NCBI GenBank assembly: GCA_030431335.1
Contig: JAUIJH010000018.1
Span: 1 to 50,875, forward strand
DNA length: 50,875 bases
Origin: Alphaproteobacteria bacterium
GTDB lineage: Bacteria; Pseudomonadota; Alphaproteobacteria; Rhizobiales; Amorphaceae
Direction: 5' to 3'
Part shown: positions 32,183 through 41,129 of the stretch, piece by piece
Layout of the letters: each line of letters opens with the position of its first letter
Numbering within the stretch: the stretch's first letter is position 1
Notes under the pieces: model-generated
Database searches by the model: none
What the model was told of the DNA's origin: nothing
What the model saw: only the letters and a program-made list of their open reading frames with translations
Position numbers and translations under genes: made by a program

Positions 32183-33008
32183 AACCCCCACGATTTCGCC
32201 CGTCGTCACGCTCGCCTGCGCCTTCCTGGCGGTCATGGTGGTGCTTGCCGCCTTCGCGCCGCTGATCGCGCCCTATGGGTATGCCGAGCAGGACCTGATG
32301 GCGCGCCTGTCGCCGCCGTCCTTCGCGGGCGGCGAGCCGGGGCATCTCCTGGGCACCGATCATCTCGGGCGCGATGTGCTGTCCCGCCTGATCTACGCCA
32401 TCCGCATCTCGATGATCGTGGCGGTGCTCGGCACGGCCATCGGCGCCATCTTCGGCTCGGCGCTGGGCTTCCTGGCGGCCCACTTCCGCGGCGTGGTGGA
32501 GGAGGCGGTGATGGGGCTCGTCGACGTGCAGGCGGCGATGCCGTTCCTCATCTTCGCCCTGCTGGTGATCGCCTTCTTCGGCAACGATCTCGCCCTGTTC
32601 GTGGTGCTGGTGGGGTTTTACGGCTGGGAGCGGTTCGCCCGCCTCGCCCGCGCCGTGGTGGTGGACGCCAAGACGCGCGGCTACGCGGAGGCGGCGCGGG
32701 CGGCGGGGTTGCCGCCCCGGCGCATCTACCTCGTCCACATCCTGCCCAACGTCGCCAGCGCGATCGTGGTGCAGCTCACGCTCAACCTGCCCGAGACGAT
32801 CCTGCTCGAGGCGGGGCTCTCGTTCCTCGGCCTCGGCATCCAGCCGCCGCTGACCTCGCTCGGCCTGATGCTCAACGATTCGCGGCCCTACATCGCGCTC
32901 TACTGGTGGCTGCCGGCGGCCCCCGGCGTCGTCATCTTCCTGACGACGCTGTCGGTCAGCCTGCTCGGCGACGCGCTGCGCGACCGGCTCGATTCCTCCC
33001 TGCGCTGA
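32166..33008 (+). CDS. peptide-type ABC transporter permease (DppC-like)
   Basis: A 280-residue inner-membrane permease. The N-terminal helix (VVTLACAFLAVMVVLAAFAP) is followed by the DppC/OppC hallmark HLLGTDHLGRDVLSRLIYA. The EAA loop lies at GYAEAARAAGLPPRRIYLVHILPN, and the end shows GLSFLGLGIQPPLTSLG and LGDALRDRLD, all standard for the family. The start is GTG 32166, within the end of the preceding permease gene; an alternative start inside that overlap cannot be excluded. It closes the five-gene operon and is followed by a strong hairpin. The order (binding protein, two ATPases, two permeases) differs from the dppABCDF order. Confidence 0.92.
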   Translation: MSSAVRTPTISPVVTLACAFLAVMVVLAAFAPLIAPYGYAEQDLMARLSPPSFAGGEPGHLLGTDHLGRDVLSRLIYAIRISMIVAVLGTAIGAIFGSALGFLAAHFRGVVEEAVMGLVDVQAAMPFLIFALLVIAFFGNDLALFVVLVGFYGWERFARLARAVVVDAKTRGYAEAARAAGLPPRRIYLVHILPNVASAIVVQLTLNLPETILLEAGLSFLGLGIQPPLTSLGLMLNDSRPYIALYWWLPAAPGVVIFLTTLSVSLLGDALRDRLDSSLR

Positions 33009-33051
33009 GCCCGCGCCGAGGCTGCCGATCGGGTTTCGGGCGGCGCCGAAG

Positions 33052-33079
33052 CCCCGCCCGCAAATTGTTTGCGGCGGGG
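33052..33079. terminator. hairpin between converging genes
   Basis: CCCCGCCCGCAAA faces TTTGCGGCGGGG around a TTG loop, with a single bulge. It lies between the end of the ABC importer operon and the end of the DUF1254 gene and could terminate both; the A/T bases at the top of the stem are unusual here. Confidence 0.6.
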
Positions 33080-33099
33080 CCGGCCCGCCGCAGCGCGCG

Positions 33100-34716
33100 T
33101 CAGTCGGCGACGCGTTCGATCTCGCTCGGGCGCCACGACTTGTCGAAGAAGGAAGGCAGCGGGCTGTAGAGGCGCAGCAGCGTGAACCAGCCCTTGGCGG
33201 GGTCGGTCTGGATCCAGTTGCCGTCGGCCACGTCGGCCGGCTTCTCGGGGCCGAAATAGACCGTCGTGGTACCGTCCTGCGCGGCCTCGGCGGCGGGCGT
33301 CGGATAGCTCTGGCTGCCGGCGCGCGGGTATTTCTGCGGCGTCTGCAGCATCGAGCGGGTCTGGTTGTCGTAGAGCGTGAAGGACCAGAACGCCTCGGCC
33401 GGAATATCCTTGGGCAGCACGACCTTGTAGGTCTTGGCGCCGTCGAACGGCTCGCCCTCGCTGTCGAGGAAGCCCATCAGGTACTGCGAACCGACGCCGG
33501 GGATGCGCATGATCATGCCGGGGCTGTCGAGCGTGTAGCCGTAGTAGAAGGCCGCGCGCGAATCGAGCGTGCGCGCCCCGGTCGGCGGATAGGGCTTGAA
33601 CGTGCCGTCCTCGAAGGCCGGCGGCGGCGTCTCGAACAACGCCCCGCCCTCGAACAGCATGTTGCCCCAGTTGGACCCCTCGTAATAGGCCCAGTCGGGG
33701 TGCTCCTGGGCAAAGCGCCAGTTGAGCGCCCGGCCGGCGGCCTGGCCGACCTGCGCGGCATCGCTCAGGATCTTCTTCATCCGCTCGTCCGGCGCGAACT
33801 CCTTGCCGTGCACGATCCCGATTGCCGCGAGCTGGCCGGCGAGCTCCACGTCGTAGCTGGTGGCCGGCTCGCTCTGCACGTTCTCGTTGATCAGCTCGAA
33901 GAAGCCGTAGTCGCTGGGCGGGATGGTGTTGAACGACAGGCCGCTGGCGTCGATGAACTTCACCTCGGGGATCTTCGGCTCGCCGGCCAGCTTGACCGTG
34001 CCCTCGAGCGCTTGCGCGATGGAGGTGCCGAAGCTGCCCGGCACGTAGGGATAGATCTTCAGGTTCTGCTTGACGTTTTCGACCGCCGGCTTCGGATCGT
34101 TGCCGTTCTCCAGGTAGGCGCGCAGGGCATAGAGCACCTTGTTGGTCTTGGAATGGGCGACGAAATAGCCGCCCTCGGGCAGCGGCCCGTCATATTCCGG
34201 GCCGACCAGGAGATACTTGCCCCCCAGGCCCCGATCAGGCCCCGGACCGCCCATGTCGATCACCCACTGGAACCACATGTCGTTGACCGTCCCGACGCCG
34301 CCGGAGGGCTGGTCCACCACCATCGGCCCGTCCGTCAGGTCGATGTAGCCGAGGTAGTAGACGGTGTCGGCGTTCGCCGTCAGGAACAGCGAGTTGGCGT
34401 CCATCAGCTCCTCGAAGATGATGATGTCGCCGCTGTCGGCACCCACCCCCTGGAAGCCCTTGACGAGGGCCAGCGCGGACGCGCCGCGGAAGCTGTTGTT
34501 GTAGACGTTGAGCGCGCGGGTGAAATGGAGCGTGTCGTAGACGGTTTGCGCGGTCTCGCTGGTCGGCACGCCGTCCTTGAAATTCAGCGTTCCGATGCGC
34601 GTCTCGATGCTCGCCGGCGCGGACAGCGCCTCCACGGTCGCGGCCGGCACCTCGGCCCACGCCGCGCCGGCTGCGAGGACAAGGGCAAGGCCGCTGGTGG
34701 CGGTCATTTTGATCAT
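33100..34716 (-). CDS. DUF1254/DUF1214 secreted protein
   Basis: A 538-residue exported protein. A signal peptide (about residues 1-20, MIKMTATSGLALVLAAGAAW, with AWA before the mature end) is followed by a DUF1254 domain (about 60-200: VYDTLHFTRALNVYNNSFRG, NSLFLTANADTVYYLGYIDL and MWFQWVIDMGG) and a DUF1214 domain near the C-terminus (about 420-530: AFWSFTLYDNQTRSML and NWIQTDPAKGWFTLLRLYSP). Both domains are common in secreted bacterial proteins of unknown function. ATG 34716 has GAGGGAG upstream; the more distant in-frame ATG 34761 is not preceded by one. The gene is divergent from an AraC regulator across 302 bases and may be its target. A perfect 13-bp palindrome lies 25 bases before the start. 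Confidence 0.88.
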   Translation of the reverse strand: MIKMTATSGLALVLAAGAAWAEVPAATVEALSAPASIETRIGTLNFKDGVPTSETAQTVYDTLHFTRALNVYNNSFRGASALALVKGFQGVGADSGDIIIFEELMDANSLFLTANADTVYYLGYIDLTDGPMVVDQPSGGVGTVNDMWFQWVIDMGGPGPDRGLGGKYLLVGPEYDGPLPEGGYFVAHSKTNKVLYALRAYLENGNDPKPAVENVKQNLKIYPYVPGSFGTSIAQALEGTVKLAGEPKIPEVKFIDASGLSFNTIPPSDYGFFELINENVQSEPATSYDVELAGQLAAIGIVHGKEFAPDERMKKILSDAAQVGQAAGRALNWRFAQEHPDWAYYEGSNWGNMLFEGGALFETPPPAFEDGTFKPYPPTGARTLDSRAAFYYGYTLDSPGMIMRIPGVGSQYLMGFLDSEGEPFDGAKTYKVVLPKDIPAEAFWSFTLYDNQTRSMLQTPQKYPRAGSQSYPTPAAEAAQDGTTTVYFGPEKPADVADGNWIQTDPAKGWFTLLRLYSPLPSFFDKSWRPSEIERVAD

Positions 34717-35018
34717 GGCGTGGCTCCCTCTTTTTGTTGCCGTCCGACGGACGTGCCGCAAATGCTCGCACGTTTCCTAGCGGCGATCTGCGGCTCTTTA
34801 CGCCCATTTCGCGCCACCGGCGCGCGCGCCATGAACCGCTCGCCCCCTCACGCGCGCCGGACGGCGTGGCGGTCGTTCTCGTGCAAAATATTGCGTGCTA
34901 GTGTCACGCCCAAGAGGGTGCAACTCTGGCGCAACGGATTGCCTCGGTCGGACCATTTCGCGCCATGGCGTGCGAGCGTCGACGAGGCGGGCCGGGCCGC
35001 GGTTTGGTGAGGGTCGAA
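34717..35018. promoter_or_regulatory. divergent control region of DUF1254 and AraC genes
   Basis: No gene is supported in this 302-base gap. It contains a perfect palindrome CGTCCG-A-CGGACG at 34741-34753, 25 bases before the DUF1254 start, and an AT-rich palindrome GCAA-AATA-TTGC at 34883-34894 in the half nearer the AraC gene. Either could be an operator, the first being better placed for the DUF1254 gene. Clear -35/-10 pairs were not found. Confidence 0.4.
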
Positions 35019-36044
35019 ATGGCGGATATCGCGATTGTCCGCGCGGCGCATCTGCACCTCTTTGTCGAAGAATTCCGGGCGATCGGCGTTCCCGTCGAAC
35101 GCGAGCTCGATCGCTCGCGGTTGCCGCCGTGGATCGAGCGGACGCCCGACGCCTATATCAGCATCCCCCTGGCGCTCGACTGGGTCGCCCGCTGCAGCCG
35201 CGATTTCGAGCCGATGGAGCTGGGGTTTCGCGCGGCCCAGCGCGCCTCGCTGGCGACGCTCAGCACGCCGCTGCGGCGCGCAATCGCCGGCGCGCCCACC
35301 GGGCTGCAACGGCTGCGGGTGTTCCTGCGCTTTGCCGTCGGCGACGACAGCGTGCTCGCCACCGGCATCCACCGCGAGGGCTACCGGGTGCGCATCCATT
35401 GCGATGTGGCCGGGTTCGAGCGCAACCCGTTCCTTTGCCTCGCCGAATGGCTGAACATCCAGGCCATGGTTTCGCTGATGCGCAGCATCGCCGGGCCGCT
35501 CTGGTGCCCGCTGGAGATGAGCTTCGTCTCCGCGCGCCGCCCACCCCTTGCCGCGCACGAGGCCTTCCCCGATACGCGCATCGTCCTCGGCCGGCCCCAC
35601 ACCTCGATCCTGGTCGACGGCGACATCCTGGCGCGGCCATGCCCCGTCGCCGGCGGCGCGAGGCCGAACGGGCATGCACCGCACTGGGCGGCCACGGGGG
35701 AAGACTCGGATCCGGACTGGACGTTCTATACCGCGCTCCAGGCGGCGGTCCGCCCCTATCTCGCCGACAGCTATCCCCGGCTCGACGAGCTCGCGGAGAT
35801 CCTGGGCATCAGCAAGCGCACCCTGCAGCGCCGCTTGCACAGGAGCGGCCGCACCTATTCGGAGGCGGTCGAGGGCGCGCGCTTCGACCGCGCCCGCGAG
35901 CTGCTGGCCGACCCCTCGGCAAAGATCATCGATGTGGCGATGTCGGTGGGCTACGCGAACTCGCAGCATTTCTCCCGCGCGTTCCGCCGGGTCGCGGGCA
36001 TCGCGCCCACCACGTTCCGGCAGTCGCTGCTTCGGCAGGCGTAG
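35019..36044 (+). CDS. AraC-family transcriptional regulator
   Basis: A 341-residue regulator with the layout of the OruR/ArgR-like AraC group. Residues about 20-210 form the N-terminal ligand-binding type domain (arabinose-binding-domain-like, PF12625), and residues about 250-335 hold the two helix-turn-helix units: LDELAEILGISKRTLQRRL, then IIDVAMSVGYANSQHFSRAF and the closing GIAPTTFR signature. The effector is unknown. ATG 35019 is chosen because a GAGGG motif lies upstream and the conserved region begins soon after; the frame is open 54 bases further. It is divergent from the DUF1254/DUF1214 gene, a usual arrangement for a regulator and its target. Its stop codon TAG forms the first bases of a dispersed repeat. 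Confidence 0.9.
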   Translation: MADIAIVRAAHLHLFVEEFRAIGVPVERELDRSRLPPWIERTPDAYISIPLALDWVARCSRDFEPMELGFRAAQRASLATLSTPLRRAIAGAPTGLQRLRVFLRFAVGDDSVLATGIHREGYRVRIHCDVAGFERNPFLCLAEWLNIQAMVSLMRSIAGPLWCPLEMSFVSARRPPLAAHEAFPDTRIVLGRPHTSILVDGDILARPCPVAGGARPNGHAPHWAATGEDSDPDWTFYTALQAAVRPYLADSYPRLDELAEILGISKRTLQRRLHRSGRTYSEAVEGARFDRARELLADPSAKIIDVAMSVGYANSQHFSRAFRRVAGIAPTTFRQSLLRQA

Positions 36045-36067
36045 AGCGCGATCCGCTCAAGCGGGAT
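36042..36067. repeat. dispersed repeat, TAGAGC family, partial copy
   Basis: TAGAGC, then CCGCTCAAG and CGGGAT in the same order as in the copy at 7755. Only the left half is present. It begins with the stop codon of the AraC gene, so the element may have supplied that stop. Confidence 0.5.
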
Positions 36068-36141
36068 GGCCGGGCCTGTTGGCGCGCGGGCCGGGCGGCA
36101 GCGGGGGTGGGTGCGGCCGGTGTCCCGGCCCAAAACGCATG

Positions 36142-36164
36142 CGAGGGGGCGCAAGGCCCCCTCG
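36142..36164. terminator. hairpin between AraC and CsbD genes
   Basis: CGAGGGGGC and GCCCCCTCG form a perfect 9-bp stem with loop GCAAG, 20 bases before the end of the leftward csbD gene. It lies in the gap between converging genes and could serve both. Confidence 0.6.
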
Positions 36165-36184
36165 TTGTCGCCGTCGTCGGTGGC

Positions 36185-36367
36185 TCAGATATCGTCGCCG
36201 AGCGCGCCCTTCACGGATCCCTTGATGTTCTGCGCGGTGCCCTTGGCCTTCTGCGCCTCGCCCTTGGCCTGCATCTTGGGATCGTCGGTCGCCTTGCCAA
36301 CGGCCGACTTCACACTGCCGGCCGCCTTGTTGGCGGTGCCTTTGGTCTTGTCAGTCAGTTCACCCAT
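36185..36367 (-). CDS. CsbD-family stress protein
   Basis: A 60-residue, highly charged protein lacking hydrophobic segments, with repeated Lys-Gly/Ala units (DKTKGTANKAAGSVKSAVG, then KMQAKGEAQKAKGTAQNIKG). This is the CsbD-like family, small proteins induced under general stress in many bacteria and of unknown biochemical role; they are probably largely disordered. The whole protein is family sequence, so the start is secure. A GGAAC element lies about 100 bases upstream on the same strand, but the matching CGTT of an EcfG promoter is missing, so EcfG control is not shown. The 229 bases between it and the end of glgX contain no other gene. Confidence 0.9.
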   Translation of the reverse strand: MGELTDKTKGTANKAAGSVKSAVGKATDDPKMQAKGEAQKAKGTAQNIKGSVKGALGDDI

Positions 36368-36596
36368 CGTCGTGCCCTTTCGGCTCGCCTCGCTCCGTTC
36401 GCGGCGATGGCCGCGCCCGCGCGAGAGGTAACTTAAGAATTCGCAGAGGGTGTGGTCTGTTCCGCCTGACTTGAATTACTTGCGCCGATTTAACATTCGG
36501 ACCCCGAACGCAGTCTCGACTGCCGGTTTGCTGCAAGCGCGGCCGCCGGTGGGTACCCGGCGGCTGCGGCATCGCGTCTCCCCGCGGCGGGGGCCG

Positions 36597-38942
36597 TTAT
36601 TTCGCCACGGGTCCGCCGGGGCTCTGGCGGGTGCCGGACGAGGCGGCCTGCGGGGTGGCGGGTTGGGCCGCCTCGCGCAGTCCCGGCAGGCCGGCGAGGT
36701 CGTCGAGCCGTTGCAGGACGTCGGCGACGTGCTCGAACGAGCGGTCGGCCGTGCCGCCGGAGCGGGCGCCCCCTTCCGGGCGCAGCATGAAGAGGAGCAG
36801 CGAGCGCCCCGTCACCTGGTAGTCGTGGCCGACCGGCAGGCGCGGCATGTCGCTCAGCCCCTGGCGGTTGGTGTCGACGAGGCACACCCAGTCGCGCCCG
36901 CCCACCGCCGGCGGCAGCGTGAAGCCCACCACGTCGTCGTGCGCGTTGAGCACCACCAGGAGCGTCGCGTCGCTGCCGACCCGGATGCCCGTCTCCCGCG
37001 CCCGCCCGTCGAGCAGCACGCCGAAGCAGCGCGCGTTGCCGTCGAGCCAGTGCTCCTCGGTCATCTCGTCGCCCGTCGGCGTCAGCCAGGCGACATCCTT
37101 GACGCCGAGCTCCTCGTCCTCGTGGGCGGTGAGGAAGCGGCCGCGATGGAGCAGCGGCAACGCCTGGCGGATGGCGATCAGGTGCTGCGTGAAGCGGGCG
37201 AGGTCGAGCTGCCAGGCTTCCAGCCCCTCCCAGTCGAGCCAGGAGATTTCGTTGTCCTGGCAATAGGCGTTGTTGTTGCCCTGCTGGGTGCGGGCGAGCT
37301 CGTCGCCGGCCAGGAGCATCGGCGTGCCGCGCGACAGGAACAGCGTCGCCAGCATGTTGCGGATCTGCCGTTGGCGCACCGCGTTGATCGCCTCGTCGTC
37401 GGTCGGCCCCTCGACGCCGTAGTTGTGCGACAGGTTGTGGGAGTGGCCGTCGCGATTGTCTTCGCCGTTGGCCTCGTTGTGCTTGTCGTCGTAGGCGAAC
37501 ACGTCGGCGAGGGTAAAGCCGTCATGGGCGGTGAGGAAGTTGACCGAGGCCCAGGGCTTGCGCCCGCGCCGGTCGAACAGGTCCGCCGAGCCGGTGATGC
37601 GCGCGGCGACCTCGGGGATCTTGCCCGGCTCGCCCTGCCAGAAGGCGCGGATGGTGTCGCGGAAGCGGTCGTTCCACTCCGCCCACCCCGGCGCGAAGCG
37701 GCCCACCTGGTAGCCGCCGGGCCCGCAATCCCACGGCTCGGCGATCAGCTTGACGCCGGCGAGCACCGGATCCTGACGGATCGCGTCGAGGAAGCGGCCG
37801 TCCTCGTCGAACCCGTGCGGCTCGCGGGCGAGGATGGTGGCAAGGTCGAAGCGGAAGCCGTCGACGCGCATCTCCACCGCCCAGTAGCGCAGCGAATCCA
37901 TCACCAGCTGCAGCACGCGCCCGTCCGACAGGTTCACCGTGTTGCCGGTGCCGGTGTCGTTGATGTAGTAGCGCTTGTCCTCGGCGAGGCGATAATAGGA
38001 CGCGTTGTCGATGCCCTTGAAGGACAGCGTCGGCCCCATCTCGTTGCCCTCGGGCGTGTGGTTGTAGACCACGTCGAGGATCACCTCGAGCCGCTCGTCG
38101 TGGCAGCGGGCGACCATCTCCTTGAACTCGGCGAAGGCGAAGTCCGGGTTGGCCGCGTAGCGCCGGTCGGGCGAGAAGAACGCGAGCGTGTTGTAGCCCC
38201 AGTAGTTGGTCAGCCCCTTCTCGGTGAGGTAGCTGTCGTCCACGAAGCTCTGGATCGGCAGGAGCTCCAGCGCGGTGACGCCGAGCGAGCGCGCGTAGGC
38301 GAGCGGCGCGGGTGAGGCGAGACCGGCATAGGTGCCGCGCAGCGGCTCGCGCACCCCGGGGTGCTGCTTGGTGAAGCCCTTCACGTGCATCTCGTAGAAC
38401 ACGGTCCGGTCCCACGGGGTCTGCAGGCGGGTCTGGCTGTGCCAGGTGAAGGCCGGGTCGATGACGCGGGCCTTGACCATGAAGGGCGCGCTGTCGCGTT
38501 CGTCGAAGGTGGTGTCGTCGCCCGTTTCCATGACGTAGCCGAACAGGGCCGGGTTCCACTCCAGCTTGCCCACGAGCTGCTTGGCGTAGGGGTCCAGCAG
38601 CAGCTTGTTGGGGTTGAAGCGGTGCCCGTTGGCCGGCTCGTAGGGCCCGTACACGCGGTAGCCGTAGACCGTTCCGGGGCGCGCCTCGGGCAGATAGCCG
38701 TGCCACACCTCGTCGGTGTATTCGGGCAGCGTGATGCGCTCGATCTCGTTCTGCCCGGTCTCGTCGAACAGGCACAGCTCCACCTTTGTGGCGTTGGCGG
38801 AGAAGATGGCGAAGTTGACGCCGAGCCCGTCCCACGTCGCGCCGAGCGGCGCGGGGCGCCCTTCGCGCAGCGCCGAGGCGGCCGCCATCGGCGCAACGGG
38901 CTTCGCGCTCTCAACCTTTTTCGATTTGATATCGACGTTCAC
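36597..38942 (-). CDS. glgX: glycogen debranching enzyme GlgX/TreX
   Basis: A 781-residue GH13 isoamylase-type enzyme that cleaves alpha-1,6 branches of glycogen. An N-terminal CBM48 domain (about 35-130: LGATWDGLGVNFAIFSANAT, then YGPYEPANGHRFNPNKLLLD) precedes the barrel. Catalytic residues are visible: the nucleophile Asp in VDGFRFDLA, the acid Glu in LIAEPWDCG and the transition-state Asp in TAHDGFTL. The family GNNNAYCQDNEISWLDW segment is present. A Pro/Ala/Gly-rich C-terminal tail of about 60 residues is not conserved. The start is taken as GTG 38942 with AGGT upstream; no in-frame ATG precedes the conserved part. It stands alone with no other glycogen gene nearby. Confidence 0.93.
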   Translation of the reverse strand: MNVDIKSKKVESAKPVAPMAAASALREGRPAPLGATWDGLGVNFAIFSANATKVELCLFDETGQNEIERITLPEYTDEVWHGYLPEARPGTVYGYRVYGPYEPANGHRFNPNKLLLDPYAKQLVGKLEWNPALFGYVMETGDDTTFDERDSAPFMVKARVIDPAFTWHSQTRLQTPWDRTVFYEMHVKGFTKQHPGVREPLRGTYAGLASPAPLAYARSLGVTALELLPIQSFVDDSYLTEKGLTNYWGYNTLAFFSPDRRYAANPDFAFAEFKEMVARCHDERLEVILDVVYNHTPEGNEMGPTLSFKGIDNASYYRLAEDKRYYINDTGTGNTVNLSDGRVLQLVMDSLRYWAVEMRVDGFRFDLATILAREPHGFDEDGRFLDAIRQDPVLAGVKLIAEPWDCGPGGYQVGRFAPGWAEWNDRFRDTIRAFWQGEPGKIPEVAARITGSADLFDRRGRKPWASVNFLTAHDGFTLADVFAYDDKHNEANGEDNRDGHSHNLSHNYGVEGPTDDEAINAVRQRQIRNMLATLFLSRGTPMLLAGDELARTQQGNNNAYCQDNEISWLDWEGLEAWQLDLARFTQHLIAIRQALPLLHRGRFLTAHEDEELGVKDVAWLTPTGDEMTEEHWLDGNARCFGVLLDGRARETGIRVGSDATLLVVLNAHDDVVGFTLPPAVGGRDWVCLVDTNRQGLSDMPRLPVGHDYQVTGRSLLLFMLRPEGGARSGGTADRSFEHVADVLQRLDDLAGLPGLREAAQPATPQAASSGTRQSPGGPVAK

Positions 38943-39273
38943 AATGACCTGACCATGCGTTGCGCGGTGTCGCGGCGGTGCGGGAAAGCGAGAATTTGCG
39001 GTCTCTGCCCGAGGCGGCCCCGGGCGAGCGGAAACCCCACGGACGGTTCCGATCATACGCAACTCTTGGGCGAAAAGCCCGTTCCCCGGACGCGACGATT
39101 TGTGTGGGCCCGAGGTGCCCCGCCCTCGCGCCGCCCGGCGCGAGCGCCCGTTGCCAGGGCAGGTCGGCGGTTCCGGCGCGTCGCGAGACGGCCGAAGGCG
39201 TCGCCATCCGTCGGACGGGCGCCCGACAAGCGAGGCTGAGCCAGGCTGAATTGTGGGAGTTTTGGGCAAGGAC
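38943..39273. other. intergenic region between glgX and tRNA-Gly
   Basis: This 331-base stretch holds no convincing gene on either strand. It contains a perfect 8-bp hairpin, CTCGCGCC/GGCGCGAG, at 39125-39144 and a small GGGC-GAAAA-GCCC hairpin near 39065. The glgX promoter and the tRNA 3' processing signals must lie here, but I could not identify them with confidence. Confidence 0.5.
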
Positions 39274-39348
39274 TGGAGCGGGCGATGGGATTCGAACCCA
39301 CGACCCCAACCTTGGCAAGGTTGTGCTCTACCCCTGAGCTACACCCGC
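39274..39348 (-). tRNA. tRNA-Gly (GCC)
   Basis: On the minus strand the 75-base sequence begins GCGGGTGTAGCTCAGGGG and ends with an encoded CCA. The acceptor stem GCGGGTG pairs with CGCCCGC (one G-U), the D-arm has the usual AGCTCAGGGGTAGAGC, the anticodon loop reads TTGCCAA with anticodon GCC, and the T-arm shows GGGTTCGAATCCC. All parts of a standard glycine tRNA are present. It is a single tRNA gene with no neighbour tRNA, and no integration remnant was seen beside it. Confidence 0.97.
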
Positions 39349-39615
39349 ACCGCTCGAGTGGCGCGGTGATAGCGCACCTGTTTTTGCCACGCAACCCCCG
39401 AAATATCGGCCGCAAACGCGCGGGCGTCGCAGCGTGGCGCGCCCTTCGGCGGCGGGACCGGCGCGCGCCCGAGCCGGTTGCGCATCGTCAATCCGAGGCG
39501 GCACGGGAGCGGCTATCGAGGGGGGATTGCGCTGAGCCGGCTGCGTTTTCAAAGGCGTGCGGGAAAAGCGGTTGGCCAGGGACGCGGCAAGGCCCGTTCG
39601 CTGAGGAGAACGACG

Positions 39616-39963
39616 ATGGAAACTTGCTCCGGTATCAGCTTCGCGGACCATGTCGGCGACGTCCTGGGGTTTTGGGTGTGGCCGCTTTTGCTCGCCAGCA
39701 TCGCGCTGTGCGGCCTCGCCATCGCCGCGCTCTGGAGCCGCCCCGACGCCGTGGCGCGGAACTGGACGTTCGTCGCGATCGCGCCGGTCGTGCCGCTAAT
39801 CGGCGTTTTCGCGTTCGCCGGCTGGGCGATGCAGTGCGACGCGGCCAAGCTCGGCTTCGTGGTCGACTGGGCGGGGGTGGCGGTGATCGCGGTCTTCTGC
39901 ACCGTCGCGGTGCTGTCGGTCGCGGTGTCGGCGGTGGGCCTGATCGCCCGCAAACGCCGCTGA
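39616..39963 (+). CDS. small three-helix membrane protein, function unknown
   Basis: A 115-residue integral membrane protein I do not recognise. Three hydrophobic helices are clear: residues about 16-37 (VLGFWVWPLLLASIALCGLA), 50-70 (FVAIAPVVPLIGVFAFAGWA) and 83-106 (AGVAVIAVFCTVAVLSVAVS), with a short basic C-terminus (ARKRR) that should lie in the cytoplasm. Two Cys (Cys4 and one after the second helix) are on the periplasmic or loop side. GAGGAG lies 8 bases before ATG 39616; longer in-frame forms are Arg/Gly-rich leader. It converges on the ABC export locus. A length of 267 bases without a gene separates it from the tRNA. Confidence 0.72.
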   Translation: METCSGISFADHVGDVLGFWVWPLLLASIALCGLAIAALWSRPDAVARNWTFVAIAPVVPLIGVFAFAGWAMQCDAAKLGFVVDWAGVAVIAVFCTVAVLSVAVSAVGLIARKRR

Positions 39964-40004
39964 CCACCGGGCCGGACGCGGCGCCCGGCGGATAGCGCCT
40001 CGCC

Positions 40005-41129
40005 TCAGCCCACCGCGCCCACCGTGGAGCGGAAGCGCGACAGGGCGAGCGCGAAAAGCACCCCGCCGATGCCGATGAGCGCAAGGAATTGCGGCCAGAC
40101 CACGCCGAACCCCGCGCCCCGGAACAGGATCGACTGCGCCAGCGACACGAAATGGGTGGTCGGCGCCAGCGACATCAGCGCCTGGATCGCCTCCGGCATG
40201 TTCTCGCGCGGGGTCTGCCCGCCCGACAGCATCTCCAGCGGCAGGATCACCAGGATCACCAGCAGGCCGAACTGCGGCATCGACCGCGCCACGGTGGCGA
40301 GGAAGATGCCCATCGAGGTGGTGGCGAACAGGTGCAGCCCCGCGCCGACCAGAAACAGCGCGATCGACCCCTCGATCGGCATTTCCAGCAGCATCCGCAC
40401 CACGATGCCGATGGAAAGTCCGCACGCCAGCAGGACGATGAAGCCCATCGCCCACACCTTGCTCAGCATGATCTGGAGCGGCGTCACCGGCATGACGAGA
40501 AGGTGCTCGACCGTGCCGTGCTCGCGCTCGCGGATGAGCGCGGCCCCGGTGAGGATGATGGACAGCATCGTCACGTTGTTGACGATCTCCATCACCGCGC
40601 CGAACCAGGAGAAGGTGAGGAGCGGGTTGTAGCGGATCCGCGTCGTCAGCTCGACGGGCAGCTCCGGCACCTCCCGATAGCGCTTCACGAACTCGGCGAC
40701 CTCGGCCGACACGATCTGCTGCACGTAGCCGCTGCCGGTGAAGGCCTGGCTGATGCGGGTGGCGTCGACGTTGAGCTGCACCGCCGGGCGGTGGCCGCGC
40801 AGCACGTCGCGCTGCAGGTCCACGGGCAGGACGAGCGCGAAGGTGACGTCGCCCTCGTCGAGTCGCGCGTCCATCTCGCTCTGCGTGATGTCGAGCGGCG
40901 CCACGAAATAGGGCGGATAGAGCGCGCCCGCGATGCGCTCCGACAGCTGCGAGCGGTCCTCGTCGACGATGGCGATGGGCGCCCGGTGCAGCGTCTCGGG
41001 GATATGCTCGGCCGCGGCGTAGATGCCGACCGTGAAGGAGTAGAGCACCAGCGCGAACAGCACCCGGTCGTGCAGCAGGCTGCGCAGCTCCTTGACGCCG
41101 AGGTGCCAGACCGTCGCGGCGCCGCTCAT
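40005..41129 (-). CDS. ABC-2 type permease (YhhJ-like)
   Basis: A 374-residue ABC-2 family membrane subunit. One helix near the N-terminus ([19 protein letters not shown]), a periplasmic domain of about 150 residues (including [15 protein letters not shown] and [18 protein letters not shown]), and five C-terminal helices follow. The hallmark after the second helix, [19 protein letters not shown], and [10 protein letters not shown] near the end are typical. Its order after HlyD and RbbA-type genes matches the E. coli yhiI-rbbA-yhhJ locus. The start codon overlaps the stop of the fused ABC gene by 4 bases, so the two are coupled and should form a heteromeric exporter. Substrate unknown. Confidence 0.9.
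   Translation of the reverse strand: MSGAATVWHLGVKELRSLLHDRVLFALVLYSFTVGIYAAAEHIPETLHRAPIAIVDEDRSQLSERIAGALYPPYFVAPLDITQSEMDARLDEGDVTFALVLPVDLQRDVLRGHRPAVQLNVDATRISQAFTGSGYVQQIVSAEVAEFVKRYREVPELPVELTTRIRYNPLLTFSWFGAVMEIVNNVTMLSIILTGAALIREREHGTVEHLLVMPVTPLQIMLSKVWAMGFIVLLACGLSIGIVVRMLLEMPIEGSIALFLVGAGLHLFATTSMGIFLATVARSMPQFGLLVILVILPLEMLSGGQTPRENMPEAIQALMSLAPTTHFVSLAQSILFRGAGFGVVWPQFLALIGIGGVLFALALSRFRSTVGAVG

Noticed and set aside
36368-36596. GGAAC upstream of csbD as an EcfG promoter
   Set aside because: No CGTT follows at 16-17 bases on the same strand, so only the -35-like half is present.
39274-39348. tRNA-Gly as an integration site for a genomic island
   Set aside because: No integrase gene, direct repeat of the tRNA 3' end or mobility gene is seen on either side.
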